From assembly GCA_016293845.1 (NCBI GenBank), contig JAEDDH010000009.1, positions 54,406-118,405 on the forward strand: a stretch of 64,000 nucleotides of DNA. Reading direction: 5' to 3'. How positions within the stretch are numbered: the first letter of the stretch is position 1; every line of letters begins with the position of its first letter. Below are positions 17,782-26,046 of the stretch, one piece after another. Made by a program: the position numbers and the translations under genes. Source of the stretch: Bacteroidales bacterium. Its GTDB lineage: Bacteria; Bacteroidota; Bacteroidia; Bacteroidales; UBA3824. Below the pieces are notes generated by a model. The model ran no database searches, was not told the origin of the DNA, and saw nothing but the letters and a program-made list of their open reading frames with translations.

Positions 17782-18608
17782 ATGGTTTCAGGGCTTGACA
17801 ACATTGAGTCTATGTGTCGGAAAATGAAACGGTTGCCCTACCTTTATATTACAGGGTGCGACCCGGTTTTGCACAGCCGTTTTTGGGATTTGTTGCACCT
17901 TGTACATTCCAAAGGGATTTCGTTTACGATAATGGGCAATCCGTTTCACTTGGACAGCGAAGTGTGCCGCCGCCTTAAAAATCTCGGCTGCAAAAAATGC
18001 CAACTCAGCATCGACGGCATCAAGGCCACTCACGATTTTTTTCGCAAGCCCGGTTGTTTTGACGCCACCATTGCCGCCATTCCGCTTGTCAGAAATGCCG
18101 GAATGCATTGTACCATAATGACTACCGTTTCGGTCGCCAACATTGCCGATATTCCCAAAATAATCGACATTGTGGTGGAAAACAACGTTGATATTTTTGC
18201 CTTTGCGCGTTACTGCCCCACGGCTCAGGGCAAGGCGACAAAGAAAAATTGGCACATCGAACCTTCTGATTACAAGCAACTTTTGAAAAAATGTTGGGAA
18301 AAATTCACGCTTTATAAGGATAGCGACACCACATTTAATCTCAAAGACCATCTATGGACACTTTTCCTGTATGAAAAAGGTCTTTTTAAGATTGCCGACG
18401 GTTCGACAGTTATGTCGGCACTGTTGATGAAGATATGTTCAGCGTGTTCAACGGCAAAAAAACAGACCGCTATCGTCAGCACGAAAAATTTGAAAAATGT
18501 TCGAAATGCGAACTTTTGCGTTTTTGTCGCGGCTGTCCGGCAGGGGCTTTCGGCTACACGGGCTATTTTTACGCCCCCGACCCTCAATGTTGGAAGAGTG
18601 TTTTTTGA
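17782..18608 (+). pseudogene. Radical SAM/SPASM protein, both ends damaged
   Basis: The frame from 17782 has the middle of a radical SAM barrel (YLYITGCDPVLHSRFWDLL, CQLSIDGIKATHDFFRKPG, FARYCPTAQGKA) but lacks the N-terminal CxxxCxxC cluster segment. Near 18385 the family sequence jumps to another frame, beginning DCRRFDSYVGTVDEDMFSVF and ending with SPASM-type cysteines (CSKCELLRFCRGCPAG) at a TGA at 18606. Some residues are missing at the jump, so there is a deletion rather than a plain indel. The dead gene ends 26 bp before an insertion-sequence end. Confidence 0.75.
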
Positions 18609-18633
18609 GGACATCAAGACAAATATAAAAAAC

Positions 18634-19569
18634 TATTGCTGTCCGATAAAAAAGACACACGACTTCCATATAGCCTTTACAAAGTATTGTAGGGGCTATT
18701 TTTTATACGACGAACCAAAGGTTATTTTGGAAAGATTATTTTGAGTTGCGAGTCGAAAAGTTTACGGTTAACATTATTCCATTCTTTTTCGGGATTGTAA
18801 ATCAGTTTGTACATATCAATGTAATACATCAGCATATTTCTAACTTCTGTTTCAACTGCTTGTCTAATAGTTCTATCTGCCAACGATGGTCGTATTTGTC
18901 CAATATTCCACAATACGAGCCTTGTGTTCCACTATTACATCGCCTTTATTGTCGTGTTTGCGGAGCATAATGGTTTGGACTAATGCTTCTACCTTGCCAT
19001 CGTCGTTTACAACATACTCTTTGTCAAGAACTTCGTATTTTAAATTCTTTTTCATTTTGGTTACGTATATAACGCTTTTTTTGGGAGAGTGATTCCATAT
19101 ACATATAGTCGATATACGCTCTGTCCAGTGCCAAAATGTCGTTTTTATCCAAGTTTAATTCCTTGAGAAAATACCTCCGCACTACGTTTGCTGTTGGCAT
19201 CTGCAAGAGTACTTCGGGCAGGAACAGTAATGTCCATTTGTTTGAGCCGCGATTCGTCGGCTTTCGCCCCTATAACCAACTCTCGAAGTCCATAATAGCC
19301 TTTGAAGGCTCCATAGAGCATTATCATTAAATGGTTGTATGTGTCGAATTTTTTTGTATAATAATCAGAGTTGAATTTTGAAGCAATTCCGTTCACATCT
19401 GATTTTTTTATAAAATTTATAGCCTGTGCAAACACCGGCTGTCCGAAATATTTTGTATTTTTGCCCATGATTTTAATTTTTAATCACAACTAAAGTATCA
19501 AAAAAAATGAGGAAGTCAAAACGGCTTCCTCTATTTTTTTCGAAAATTTTCAGTTATCGGACAGCAATA
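18634..19569. mobile_element. Decayed IS4-type insertion sequence
   Basis: A perfect 16-bp inverted repeat bounds the element: TATTGCTGTCCGATAA at 18634-18649 and its reverse complement at 19554-19569. The 936 bp between them carry only broken pieces of a DUF4372/IS4-type transposase on the minus strand. Intact members are longer (about 1.3 kb), so sequence has been lost. No target-site duplication is obvious. It lies between a dead radical SAM gene and pstS. Confidence 0.8.
18722..19468 (-). pseudogene. IS4-family transposase (DUF4372 N-terminus), multiply frameshifted
   Basis: The first piece starts MGKNTKYFGQPVFAQ and contains YDTYNHLMIMLYGAF-like and LADANSKRSAEVF segments, the N-terminal DUF4372 plus the first DDE Asp region. 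It leaves frame near 19206. Later pieces in other frames include ILALDRAYIDYMYMESLSQK (near 19100), a strand-rich part (near 18950) and the ending VETEVRNMLMYYIDMYKLIY. At least three frame changes and a deletion make it inactive. Confidence 0.75.
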
Positions 19570-19595
19570 TAATTAATAATTCAAAAATATAAAAG

Positions 19596-20188
19596 ATGAA
19601 AAAATCATTAATTATTGCCGCAGTGTTTTTTACGGCGTGCGGCGGCGGAACGGTGAAAAACTATGTTTCCGACGATGGCAAATTGCACGGCGAATTGTCG
19701 CTTTCAGGTGCGTTTGCACTCTATCCGTTGGCTGTGGAATGGACCGACGAATTTCAGAAAAACAATCCCGATGTCCGCGTGGATGTTTCGGCAGGCGGTG
19801 CAGGCAAGGGTATGACCGACGTTTTGGCTGGTATGGTTGATTTTGGAATGGTTTCGCGCGAGGTTTATCCTCCCGAAATTGAAAAAGGTGCGGTAGGTTT
19901 CCCCTCTGCAAAGGATGCTGTTGTGCCCACCATCAACGCTAAAAATCCTGCTTTGCAAGCCATTCTCGCAAAGGGACTTACCAAAGAAGTAGCCAAGAAA
20001 ATTTGGATCGATGGCAGCGTAAAAACTTGGGGCGAAGTGCTTGGCACCGATGACGCGACTCCCATCCACATCTACACTCGTAGCGACGCTTGCGGTGCTG
20101 CTGAAACGTTTGCAAAATGGTTTGGCTCAAAGCAAGAGGAACTCACGGGAACTGCTGTTTTTGGCGACCCTGGACTTGCCGAAGCCAT
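19596..20188 (+). pseudogene. pstS: Phosphate-binding lipoprotein PstS, truncated
   Basis: PstS delivers phosphate to the PstCAB transporter. The frame begins MKKSLIIAAVFFTACGGG (lipobox) and has the family blocks LSLSGAFALYPLAVEWTDEF, AGGAGKGMTDVLAGMVDFGMVS and IYTRSDACGAAETFAKWFG. After about residue 198 (GLAEAIH) the sequence switches to the antisense of the end of the AAA ATPase gene at 20189, so the last quarter is lost. No pstC, pstA or pstB follows. Confidence 0.85.
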
Positions 20189-20224
20189 TCACTCTTTCAC
20201 CCATTCCTTCACTTTCCTCGTTTC
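20189..20224. repeat. 36-bp direct repeat, left copy
   Basis: This segment, the last 36 bp of AAA copy 1, is identical to 23480-23515. Each copy forms the 3' end of a truncated or chimeric gene (pstS and the 5mC methyltransferase lie against them). Confidence 0.9.
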
Positions 20225-21730
20225 CGACGAGAAACTTACGCCTACTTTGTATAAAGTCCGACCGTCAACGCTAAACGGCAAAGCGTATTCCTTGCTGTTA
20301 ATTTGGTCGAGGGCTTCTTGGGCGGGTTTGTCGAGTGTGAACTCAAAGACGTAGATATATTGCGGGGTTTTTACAACAGCGTCCATACGACCGTCGGAAG
20401 TGTTGCGTTCCACTTCGGCATAGAAACCCAACAATTTGAAAATCAAGTAGAAAACATTCTGAAAATATTTTTCGGCATCACCCACAATTTCATAATTGCC
20501 GTCGGCAAGAAGCGCACAAAAACGTTTCATAAAACCGTCGATTTTGCCGCCAAAAACATCTCGGGCAAAGTTGGCGATGCTAAAATCCTCCGTCCCCGTC
20601 TTCGGAAAACTAAAATTGAGGATAAACTTTGGCAGTGCCTCGCCGATTTCCTGATTGGGCATACCGAGGATATAGGTCTTGAAAAACTTGTCGTAACCCT
20701 TAATAGTCAGATAACCACTTTGATAGAGCAACGGCACTGGATTGTTGGCGAAATTGTCAATTTCAGAAATTTCGTTCTCAGCGCATTCTACCCTGTCAAG
20801 ATTGCTGAGTTTCATATTGTAACGTTTCATCTCTTTCACGAGAAATGTCGGCGTTCCTGTTTCAAACCAATAATCCTTGAACTCTTTTTCGTCCAAAGCC
20901 CTCATTAGTCCGAAAGGATTGTATGTATCCTCGGCGTTGGGATGAAAATGGTAGCCCTCGTACCATTTTTTGAGTTCCTTGTAGCAATCGTCTTTTGAAA
21001 TTTCATTGTACTCCGCCATAGCGTCAACATAACAATCCAAATATTCGTGGATTTCTCTTTCTGTAGCACCGCAGATTGTGGAGTATTCGAGTTTGTTTGA
21101 AATGTCTTTCAGGTTGTTGACATCGCTGAAAAGGCTCACCTTGCTAAATTTGGTTACGCCCGTTATGAAAGCCATCTTAATCTGTTTATCACAGGTCTTC
21201 AACACTCCGTAAAACGCCTTCAACTCAGCGCGGATTTTATCTTGGAGGTCGGGGTTAGACATATTGCTCAACAGAGGCTTATCGTATTCGTCAACAAGGA
21301 TTACGACTTGTTTGCCGGTTTTATTCACAGCATTATTAATAAGGTTCATAAACCGCTGAGAATTTGATTCTGCATTAGAATCGATACCGTAAACCTTCTC
21401 CATATCAGCAAGGAAAAAACTGATAAGCGATTTTACTGCTTCCACAGAATCGAAATTTTCACTGTTGAAGTCAAAATGCAGCACAGGATACTTTTCCCAT
21501 TTTGTCTCCAACTTTTCTATCTTCAACCCTTTGAATAACTCCTTCTGTCCGTCGAAATACTCGTGCAACGTACTCAGCGTAAGACTTTTGCCAAAACGCC
21601 TCGGACGTGAAAGAAAATAACACGCCTCAGTATTGGCGATACGATATATCACATCGGTTTTGTCGAGATAGACAAAATCGCGCTCTATCAATTTGCTAAA
21701 CGCCTGTATGCCGATTGGGATCTTTTTCAT
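20189..21730 (-). CDS. AAA ATPase with PD-(D/E)XK-type C-terminus (DUF1703 family), copy 1
   Basis: The 513-residue protein belongs to a multicopy Bacteroidota family: an AAA-ATPase-like N-terminal domain (P-loop SRPRRFGKSLT near residue 41, Walker B VILVDEYDKPL near 145) and a PDDEXK_9 nuclease domain at the end. The family's biological role is not settled; a selfish or defence role has been suggested. Here the nuclease motif reads FEFTLD, with Thr where the two other copies in this window have the catalytic Lys of ExK, so cleavage may be lost. The gene's 3' end truncates pstS, and its last 36 bp recur at 23480. Confidence 0.85.
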   Translation of the reverse strand: MKKIPIGIQAFSKLIERDFVYLDKTDVIYRIANTEACYFLSRPRRFGKSLTLSTLHEYFDGQKELFKGLKIEKLETKWEKYPVLHFDFNSENFDSVEAVKSLISFFLADMEKVYGIDSNAESNSQRFMNLINNAVNKTGKQVVILVDEYDKPLLSNMSNPDLQDKIRAELKAFYGVLKTCDKQIKMAFITGVTKFSKVSLFSDVNNLKDISNKLEYSTICGATEREIHEYLDCYVDAMAEYNEISKDDCYKELKKWYEGYHFHPNAEDTYNPFGLMRALDEKEFKDYWFETGTPTFLVKEMKRYNMKLSNLDRVECAENEISEIDNFANNPVPLLYQSGYLTIKGYDKFFKTYILGMPNQEIGEALPKFILNFSFPKTGTEDFSIANFARDVFGGKIDGFMKRFCALLADGNYEIVGDAEKYFQNVFYLIFKLLGFYAEVERNTSDGRMDAVVKTPQYIYVFEFTLDKPAQEALDQINSKEYALPFSVDGRTLYKVGVSFSSETRKVKEWVKE

Positions 21731-21845
21731 AATGTCGTAAAGTTTTAAGACAATGCAAAGTTACGAAAAAAAACGGATTTCAACTTAATTATGTCGATTA
21801 TTTTCCAATAAGTATTATTATCTTCCTAAAAAGATAGATAAAAGT

Positions 21846-21876
21846 TTTGCGCAATAATCCAATTTTTGTAATTTTG
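21846..21876 (+). promoter_or_regulatory. Promoter of structured RNA copy A
   Basis: A -33 TTTG at 21846-21849 and -7 box TAATTTTG at 21869-21876 are separated by 19 bp. Transcription would start about seven bases on, at the left edge of the conserved RNA element. Confidence 0.7.
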
Positions 21877-21882
21877 TGCCGT

Positions 21883-22157
21883 GGCAACACAAGTTTGAGA
21901 AACTTAAAACTTGAACATACGAAACAGAAATATAGTTAACATAACATATTAACACATTGGGCTTTACGCTCTTATTCTCAACTTAGTGAAATCTGGAAAA
22001 TTTTAAAAAGACGGGAGAGTAAGCGGCGGATAAGGTTCACGCTATATGCGTGAGCCGTTTTCGTGCTTATCACCGTCAAAGGTTTTCCAGAGCCTACTAA
22101 GTTTGATAAGCATCAATCATTTTAAAGATAAGAAAACGGCTACACGCTTTATTTTTG
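21883..22157 (+). ncRNA. Candidate structured RNA element, copy A
   Basis: A conserved leader (CGAAACAGA, GGGCTTTACGCTC) precedes a set of helices seen in all three copies. Helix 1 is CTTATTCTC 21971-21979 with 22015-22023. Helix 2 is ACTTAGT 21981-21987 with 22096-22102, plus CTGGAAAA 21993-22000 with 22083-22090. Helix 3 is the hairpin GGTTCACGC/GCGTGAGCC near 22035-22055. Helix 4 is GTGCTTATCA 22063-22072 with 22104-22113. Helix 5 is AGCCGTTTTC with GAAAACGGCT 22132-22141. Helices 1 and 2 interleave, as do 2 and 4, so the fold is pseudoknotted. Its own promoter precedes it and an HTH gene follows 42 bp later. The family was not recognised. Confidence 0.7.
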
Positions 22158-22198
22158 CTTGTCGGAATTGGGCGGCGAGTCCGTCAATACGCCCAAAA

Positions 22199-22456
22199 AT
22201 GCAAGATACTAATATATCAGAATCAGATTTTCACCTTGGAAGGCTAATCAGGGAGGAACTCAACCGCCAGAAACGCTCCGTTACGTGGCTCGCCGAGCAA
22301 ATCAACTGCGACCGCACCAATTGTTACCTAATTTTTAAGAAAAAATACATCGACATACCTCTGTTGATGCGCATCAGCTGCGCCCTCAACCGTAATTTCA
22401 TCGACGACCTCGCCGAATACTGCCGCAGTGTAGTGAAATTCACTACAACTGTGTAG
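22199..22456 (+). CDS. Small HTH protein, copy 1
   Basis: The 85-residue protein (start MQDTNISESDFHLGRLIREE) contains an XRE-like helix-turn-helix: KRSVTWLAEQINCDRTNCYLI, then LMRISCALNRNFIDDLAEY. It is closely similar to the protein at 46227, and both lie directly downstream of a copy of the structured RNA, so gene and RNA seem to form one module. The in-frame extension back to 22046 runs through the RNA element and is not used. The target is unknown. Confidence 0.75.
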   Translation: MQDTNISESDFHLGRLIREELNRQKRSVTWLAEQINCDRTNCYLIFKKKYIDIPLLMRISCALNRNFIDDLAEYCRSVVKFTTTV

Positions 22457-22501
22457 AGAAATGCTCTACGGCGTATTGTTGCTGCAAAAACGTATTAGGT
22501 G

Positions 22502-22509
22502 TAACTTTG
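22502..22509 (+). promoter_or_regulatory. -7 box of the paired lipoprotein genes
   Basis: TAACTTTG fits TAnnTTTG and lies 29 bp before the ATG at 22538. Confidence 0.55.
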
Positions 22510-22537
22510 AACCGATAATTTTAATTATTTTAACAAC

Positions 22538-22912
22538 ATGAAATATATTTTTTTTCTCGCCGTTGCAGTGACTTTTCTTGCTTCCTGCACGACAACCATC
22601 AAGACTGCCACATCTTACGATGTCAACGACAACATCAGTAGCTTCAACGACGCAACCCTCGAAATAAGCAACAGGAGGGCGAGCCTAAACGATTGGAAGC
22701 CGGAGGGCAGAATAAAGCGTGGCGGCAAGGCCAACATCATGAAGGCCGCCGTATCAGAACTTCTGAGGCAGAGCAACGACGCCGACGTATTGGTGGCGCC
22801 GCAGTTCGACCTGAAAATCAGGCACGGACTATTCAGCCACGGCGTAAAGAGAGTGTCGGTAACAGGCTATCCGGCAAGATACACTAAGTTTCAGCAAGTA
22901 TCACAAAAATAA
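22538..22912 (+). CDS. Lipoprotein of unknown function
   Basis: A 124-residue protein with a lipoprotein signal (MKYIFFLAVAVTFLASCTTT). The mature part has ATSYDVNDNISSFNDATLEI, a basic middle and an end VTGYPARYTKFQ. It resembles the next gene in layout: signal, a segment with D-V-N/S, AA/V-x-P-Q-F (VLVAPQFD versus VLLEPQFI) and a V-V/S-V-T-G end. The two are probable paralogs in a two-gene operon 6 bp apart that ends in a strong terminator. Function unknown. Confidence 0.8.
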   Translation: MKYIFFLAVAVTFLASCTTTIKTATSYDVNDNISSFNDATLEISNRRASLNDWKPEGRIKRGGKANIMKAAVSELLRQSNDADVLVAPQFDLKIRHGLFSHGVKRVSVTGYPARYTKFQQVSQK

Positions 22913-22918
22913 GCGGAT

Positions 22919-23386
22919 ATGAGAAAGATAACAACATTGCTGTCCGCATGCGCCGTAATGCTGGCAACTTCGTGCACGATTGTCCAAAAAACGGCTAACT
23001 CGGTGGATGTAAGTAACACCGTGCACAACTATCCCATTGTAGCGGATATGACAATCGGCAAAAAAGTAACCGAATCGTCCGAATGGTCAAACTTCCCCTT
23101 CAAGGTTTCAATCCCGCTCGAAATCGGCAAGGGCAACCTCGTGTCTGAAACCGTTGAGAAATACGGCGGCGACGTGCTTCTCGAACCACAGTTCATCGTC
23201 GAGAAAACAGGCTATCCTTTTTTCAGGCATTACCGGGTGGTGGTGACGGGATTCATCGGCAACTACAAGAGTTTCCGCAACGCCACGGATGCCGACCTGA
23301 AAGCATTGGAGGCCACAAGCGGTGTCTATCAAAGCGGCACGGTAAGATACAACGAAACCTCGGGCATGAGATTTATAACCAAGTAA
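22919..23386 (+). CDS. Lipoprotein of unknown function, paralog of its neighbour
   Basis: A 155-residue protein with a lipoprotein signal ending MLATSCTIV. It shares the pattern described for 22538-22912: NSVDVSNTVHNYPIVADMTI near the start, GDVLLEPQFIVEK in the middle and YRVVVTGFIGNYKSF near the end, and adds a longer C-terminus. No known family was recognised. A terminator starts 35 bp after the stop. Confidence 0.8.
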   Translation: MRKITTLLSACAVMLATSCTIVQKTANSVDVSNTVHNYPIVADMTIGKKVTESSEWSNFPFKVSIPLEIGKGNLVSETVEKYGGDVLLEPQFIVEKTGYPFFRHYRVVVTGFIGNYKSFRNATDADLKALEATSGVYQSGTVRYNETSGMRFITK

Positions 23387-23420
23387 CAGTGTAATTGTTA
23401 CCACATTGTCGTGAAAATCA

Positions 23421-23454
23421 AAAACGGCGGAATGCAAGCACATTCCGCCGTTTT
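23421..23454 (+). terminator. Rho-independent terminator of the lipoprotein pair
   Basis: A 14-bp perfect stem AAAACGGCGGAATG/CATTCCGCCGTTTT with a 6-nt loop, followed by TATTTATT. It is nearly symmetric and could also end minus-strand transcripts of the methyltransferase fragment. Confidence 0.85.
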
Positions 23455-23479
23455 ATTTATTGGTAGATTCATTCGGGTA

Positions 23480-23515
23480 TCACTCTTTCACCCATTCCTT
23501 CACTTTCCTCGTTTC
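23480..23515. repeat. 36-bp direct repeat, right copy
   Basis: Identical to 20189-20224 and in the same orientation. It forms the 3' end of the truncated 5mC methyltransferase gene. The simplest reading is that another AAA copy once lay here and was deleted down to its last 36 bp, or that the repeat marks a recombination site. Confidence 0.9.
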
Positions 23516-24001
23516 TTCGCTTGCAACATCGCCTTCAATCCGTTTGCCATTATGCCCTTTGTCAGACATAAAACCTTTCCGCTTGCCTGCAACACTGAAA
23601 TCTTGACACGGGAAACCGCCAGTAACTACATCAATATCAGTCGGAAACACATTACCAAACTCTTTGTGTTTTTTCACCAAATCGACGACACTTTCTCCAC
23701 GGCAAATGTTAGCGGCATCATAACCCATTTTTGTAAAGTTGCGAATCCAAGTTTTTCGGGCTTCACCAAGAATGTCGTTGGAATAAACGGTTTGAAAAGC
23801 CGTCTGCCTCAACCTGACATAATTATCGGGAAGAACTTCCTCGATGAAATCGGGATGCATTGTTTCGTTGACGCTTTGTCGGTGGACGATAAAACCTCCT
23901 TCAAATCCTAAATCCATTCCACCACAGCCCGAAAACAACGAAAGTACTTTGTACTTCTTGTTCTGCCGCAGTTTAGTATTTTCTATGTCGAATAGTGCCA
24001 T
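23480..24001 (-). pseudogene. DNA (cytosine-5) methyltransferase, N-terminal fragment
   Basis: The frame from the ATG at 24001 has motif I (LSLFSGCGGMDLGFEGG) and the catalytic motif IV (VTGGFPCQDFSVAGKRKG) of 5mC methyltransferases, but stops after about 160 residues, before motifs VI-X and the target recognition domain. The last 12 codons (ETRKVKEWVKE) are not methyltransferase sequence: they are identical to the last 36 bp of the AAA ATPase gene at 20189. It is therefore a chimeric remnant. It lies directly downstream of structured RNA copy B. Confidence 0.85.
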
Positions 24002-24046
24002 TTTCAAGAGTTTTGCGAACTTTCCAACTCTTGAATCCCGATAAGC

Positions 24047-24325
24047 AAAAAAAAAAAGCGTGAAGCCGTTTTCTTAACTTCTCTCTGTTATGCTTATTTA
24101 GATAGAAAGGCTCTGGTAAACCGTTGACACAAATAAGCACGAAAACAGCTCACGCATATAGCGTGAACCTTAATCGCCAGCTTATTCTCGTGTCGTTAAA
24201 ATTTACCAGATTTTATCTATCTGAGAATAAGAGCGTAAAGCTCAATGTTATAATATGTTAGTTTATAGTGTTTTCTGTTTCGTATTTTCAAGTTTTTAAG
24301 TTAGTAAACTTGTGTTACCACGTCG
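24047..24325 (-). ncRNA. Candidate structured RNA element, copy B
   Basis: On the minus strand the element has the same leader and helix order as copy A. Helix 1 is CTTATTCTC/GAGAATAAG. Helix 2 is changed but still paired: AGATAG/CTATCT and CTGGTAAA/TTTACCAG. Helix 3 is GGTTCACGC/GCGTGAGCT, helix 4 GCTTATTT/AAATAAGC, and helix 5 AGCTGTTTTC with GAAAACGGCT by wobble. The last strand is followed by a run of about eleven U, terminator-like. A -7 box TAGTTTTG lies at 24326-24333. The truncated 5mC methyltransferase gene starts 46 bp downstream. Confidence 0.7.
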
Positions 24326-24472
24326 CAAAACTACAAAAAATATTGGACGCTGAAAAAACTTTTTTGCATCTCCGCTTTTTTTTCTCTTTCCACCGTCTCT
24401 TTGTCGTATTTCATTATGAATAATCTTATAATTACTGTATAAATAGTTATTTATTCCAATTATTTAAATCCT

Positions 24473-24504
24473 CTTGGTTAAAATGTCCTATCATCCTACC
24501 TTTG
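24473..24504 (+). promoter_or_regulatory. Sulfur-regulon promoter, site 2 (NifK-like gene)
   Basis: CTTGGTTAAAATGTCCTATC is followed by TACCTTTGCA, with the -7 box TACCTTTG at 24497, 24 nt after the first C. The ATG is at 24540. Confidence 0.75.
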
Positions 24505-24539
24505 CACCGTAAAATAAATCATAACAAACATCAAATAAA

Positions 24540-25887
24540 ATGACTGAAATTAAAAAGAAAAAATCTTAGGTGATATCCGATGTAAGATATGCCTGCGCGG
24601 TGGGCGCGACAAACACCGTTGTAGCCATCATGGGCGCGGTTCCAATCGCAAATTGTTCGCCGGGCTGCCAATTGAAGCCAACTGCGATGCTGACCTTTGA
24701 AAACGGTTTTCAGGGCAGTGTGGCGGCGGGCGGCGGCAATATGCCGAGTTCAAACGCCACTGAAAACGATGTGGTTTTTGGCGGTATCAAAACCCTCGAC
24801 CTCCTTATCAAATCGACCCTCAAAATCTATGACGGCGACCTTTTTGTGGTTCTCACGGGCTGCACCGGCGAACTCATCGGCGACAATGTTCCCGACCTCG
24901 TGGGCAAGTACCAAAAGGCGGGCTACCCAATCGTCTATGCCAACACAGCGGGTTTCAAGGGCAACAATCTTTATGGTCACGAGGTGGTGGTTGACGCCAT
25001 TATCGACCAATTTGTAGGCGATTACAACGGCGAAAAACAAAAAGGTTTGGTAAATCTTTGGTTTGAGACTTCATACTACAATCAAAATTGGCGCGGTGAT
25101 TATCAGGAACTTGCACGCATTCTTCGTGGTGCAGGTTTGGAGGTAAACGTATTGTTTGGTCCTGAAAATCCGGGTGTTAGCGCGTGGAAAAAGATTCCGC
25201 AGGCTCAGTTCAACCTTGTGGTTTCGCCGTGGGTAGATGTCAAGAATGCCGAACATCTCCAAAAGAAATACAATCAGCCTTTCCTTCACATTCCTGAAAT
25301 TCCGGTAGGGGAGGAGGCAACGGCAAAATTCATCCGCCAAGTGGTTGATTATGCGGGTATTGACAAGCAAAAATCCGAAGATTTCATCAAATCGGAGGCT
25401 GAAATCAACTACTATTATCTGGAACATTTTTCGGAATTTTTTGCCGAATATTGGTACGGAATGCCGAGCGAGTTTGTGGTAACCGCCGATGCCGCTTACG
25501 CTTGGCTTACAGCAAGTTTCTTGCCGACCAAATCGGTCTTATCCCAAAGCGCGTGGTAATCACCGACAACACTCCGCAGAAATTCCGTCCCGCCATCACC
25601 GAATATTTCAAAAACAACATTTCGGAAGGTGTAAGCATCGATGTTGACTTTGAAGAAGACGGTTACGAAGTAGAGAAACTCATTGAAACAGTTGAGTTTA
25701 CGGCAGGCAAACCGCTCATTATAGGACCTCGTGGGAACAGAATTTGACAACCCAAAAGAACGCCCTTTTCTTTGAAATTTCCACCCCCTCGTCCGAAACT
25801 CTCATCGTCAACCGCTCTCATATCGGCTACAAAGGCGCATTGCAGTTTTTGGAGAGGATTTATTCAGCAAGCGTGGGAGGAAAATAA
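24540..25887 (+). pseudogene. Nitrogenase component 1 beta (NifK)-like protein, broken
   Basis: The conceptual product starts MTEIKKKKS and continues VISDVRYACAVGATNTVVAI, with cysteines matching the cluster-binding positions of NifK/NifN-type subunits (YAC, NCSPGC, LTGCTGELIGDN). Lesions: a TAG at 24567 (tenth codon, where Gln CAG would fit); a frameshift near 25500, after which LADQIGLIPKRVVITDNTP continues; a third near 25735; and an extra T near 25777 before the tail YKGALQFLERIYSASVGGK. Length agrees with nitrogenase-like proteins outside true NifK. The partner subunit remnant is at 52213. A sulfur role is inferred from the promoter motif. Confidence 0.8.
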
Positions 25888-26032
25888 TGCATAATTCATA
25901 ATGCCTAATTCATAATTTCGCCGTCCGGAGGGTGATTCGGGCGGCGATGTTGTTTTTAAGGATGCGATAAAGTTTTTTTTGAAAAATGAAAAAAAATAAA
26001 AAAAACTTATACATCGTATGAAAAACTTTTGT

Positions 26033-26040
26033 TATATTTG
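26033..26040 (+). promoter_or_regulatory. -7 box of the 26-38 kb operon leader
   Basis: TATATTTG, 362 bp upstream of the first ATG (26402). A long leader with strong secondary structure lies between. The 140 bp before it, back to the NifK-like remnant, hold nothing recognised. Confidence 0.55.
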
Positions 26041-26046
26041 TGGCGT

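Noticed and set aside
21883..22157. Retron msr-msd or group II intron for the structured RNA
   Set aside because: No reverse transcriptase is encoded next to any of the three copies.
24567..24569. TAG as pyrrolysine in the NifK-like gene, given the PylB-like enzyme at 27007
   Set aside because: Gln fits the position by one C-to-T change, the gene has three more lesions, and no pyl genes are present.
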